6,001 nucleotides of DNA from positions 3,474-9,474 of the forward strand of contig NHIV01000072.1 in the NCBI GenBank assembly GCA_002170735.1, given 5' to 3'. Numbering within the stretch: the stretch's first letter is position 1; each line of letters starts with the position of its first letter. The stretch comes from a bacterium TMED198. Lineage in GTDB: Bacteria > Fidelibacterota > Marinisomatia > SCGC-AAA003-L08 > D37C17. The notes under the pieces were generated by a model. The model made no database searches and was not told where the DNA came from. It saw only the letters and a program-made list of their open reading frames with translations. Positions 4,803 through 6,001 of this stretch are shown one piece after another. A program made the translations under genes and the position numbers.

Positions 4803-6001
4803 TTGGATTACCATAATGATGAGAGATATTGGAATATAAACCTTCTAAACAAGTGGTTTGCAATTTCAAGTATTGTTTTCTTAGGTTCAATGGTCTGGCT
4901 ATTTATTGATGATAATGATGATGACTACAAAACTTATCAAAAAGAATTTAGAAAACTTTCAATTGATATTTCTGAAAAAAAGCTTGAAGAGGCTGAATCT
5001 AAAATAGAAGAACAAAAAGATAAGTATTTAAATAAGCTAGAATCAGCTAAAGCTGATTACAATCTAAAAAATACACTTCTTGATACAGCTCTTTCAAAAA
5101 AAGAGATTCTTAGGGGAAAGTTTTACAAAGCAAATATGGATTATTTGAGTTTCAAAGCAGAGGTAGATGAGATCCGTTACTTATTTGAAACTGAAAAATT
5201 ATATTTAGAGGAAGATCCAGTTAATTATCAATATAAATATAAGGATCAATATAACACTGCATTGGATAAACTTTTATCTATGAAGCTAGATAAAGAAGAT
5301 CTTGAAACAAAGCAAATTACATTAGATGACTATATTAAAGATTTAAGATCAAACCTGAAGAATGTGGAAGATGAGGTGAACAAATTCTTGAGAGAGGTTA
5401 ATCTTATTCAAAACAAACTAAAAAGTTTAGATAGAGATAGAATGACCACTGCAAATAAAATTGGAGATTTTGTTAGAGATCTACCTATAATTGATTTTCT
5501 TGCGCCTTACTACAAAGTTAATCAAATTGTTGTAAATGACATTAAATACGATGTTAATTTTGCTCAAGTTGCAACTGTCGATAGGTGCACAAGTTGTCAT
5601 TTAGGAATTGATGACCCTGACTACAAGGATGCACCTCAACCTTATACATCTCATCCAAAACTAGATATATTTTTAAGTTCATCGTCTCCTCATCCAAAAG
5701 AAGAGTATGGATGTACAGGTTGCCATGCTGGAAGAGCAAGAGGAATGGATTTTGTTTCAAGCACTCATACACCCAATAATAAAGAAGACAAAGAACGTTG
5801 GAAAGAGGATTATGATTGGCACAAAATGCACCATTGGCTAAAACCTATGCTTCCTACTAGATATTCAGAAGCAGGCTGTGTAAAATGTCATACTAAAAAA
5901 ATTGATATACCTGGAGCTGAAAAAGTAAGCCTTGGTTTCGCTTTAATTGAGAAGTCAGGTTGTAACGCTTGTCATGCTATTGAAACAATTCCTAAAACAT
6001 A
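4803..6001 (+). CDS. Membrane-anchored coiled-coil multihaem cytochrome c (partial, runs off the window)
   Basis: The frame is open from TTG at 4803 to the window edge, 399 residues so far. An N-terminal segment is followed by one membrane helix at about 18-35 and an acidic cluster at 36-41; Arg8 and Lys17 before the helix put the rest in the periplasm. Residues about 46-222 are a long, charged, Leu-spaced helical region, probably a coiled coil, with a break near Asp138-Pro139. A bridging segment (about 223-260) leads to four CXXCH motifs: CTSCH 262-266, CTGCH 304-308, CVKCH 359-363 and CNACH 387-391. His284, His297, His322, His340, His343 and His344 lie between them and could be distal haem ligands. 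I infer that it accepts electrons from the Rieske protein in place of cytochrome c1 or f, since none of those is present and it directly follows the cytochrome b genes. More haems may lie beyond the window. Its TTG start makes it easy for gene callers to miss or shorten. Confidence 0.93.
   Translation, partial: MDYHNDERYWNINLLNKWFAISSIVFLGSMVWLFIDDNDDDYKTYQKEFRKLSIDISEKKLEEAESKIEEQKDKYLNKLESAKADYNLKNTLLDTALSKKEILRGKFYKANMDYLSFKAEVDEIRYLFETEKLYLEEDPVNYQYKYKDQYNTALDKLLSMKLDKEDLETKQITLDDYIKDLRSNLKNVEDEVNKFLREVNLIQNKLKSLDRDRMTTANKIGDFVRDLPIIDFLAPYYKVNQIVVNDIKYDVNFAQVATVDRCTSCHLGIDDPDYKDAPQPYTSHPKLDIFLSSSSPHPKEEYGCTGCHAGRARGMDFVSSTHTPNNKEDKERWKEDYDWHKMHHWLKPMLPTRYSEAGCVKCHTKKIDIPGAEKVSLGFALIEKSGCNACHAIETIPKT

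Noticed and set aside
5554..5772. 72-codon frame on the minus strand
   Set aside because: Antisense to the haem-binding part of the multihaem cytochrome, where two CXXCH motifs fix the real frame.

Overview
The window is visibly AT-rich, all supported genes lie on the + strand, and genes are packed with gaps of 0 to about 55 bases. Most start codons follow A/T-rich leaders rather than a Shine-Dalgarno sequence; the clear exception is the last gene. Low G+C, A-rich starts, a MORN-type lipoprotein and a split menaquinol-type cytochrome bc complex with a multihaem partner suggest an uncultured bacterium of the Bacteroidota/Marinimicrobia (FCB) kind, perhaps marine. That placement is inference; there is no marker gene in the window.

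Layout. Bases 1-109 are an AT-rich leader with one plausible promoter. Bases 110-943 encode a secreted lipoprotein made of MORN-like repeats. Bases 952-1366 hold two well-supported small membrane-protein genes and a third doubtful one. Bases 1423-2307 encode a membrane-anchored HEAT-repeat protein. Next comes the respiratory core: Rieske iron-sulphur protein (2308-2850), cytochrome b6-like subunit (2866-3663) and subunit IV-like cytochrome b C-terminal half with long extensions (3668-4786). The window ends inside a large membrane-anchored protein (4803 onward, TTG start) with a long coiled coil followed by at least four CXXCH haem-binding motifs.

How the genes work together. The Rieske protein, the b6-like subunit and the subunit IV-like protein make a quinol-oxidising complex of b6f-like build: haem ligand spacings 14 and 15, a cysteine at the covalent haem c(n) position, and a separate subunit IV. 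No cytochrome c1 or cytochrome f is visible. The multihaem cytochrome directly downstream is the obvious candidate to take electrons from the Rieske protein. Several substitutions (APWY in place of PEWY, Phe in place of the Rieske Tyr) fit a low-potential, menaquinol-type complex. The HEAT protein and the small membrane proteins share the gene string and may be accessory or assembly subunits, but nothing in their sequences proves it.

No tRNA, rRNA, CRISPR, insertion sequence or convincing terminator was seen.
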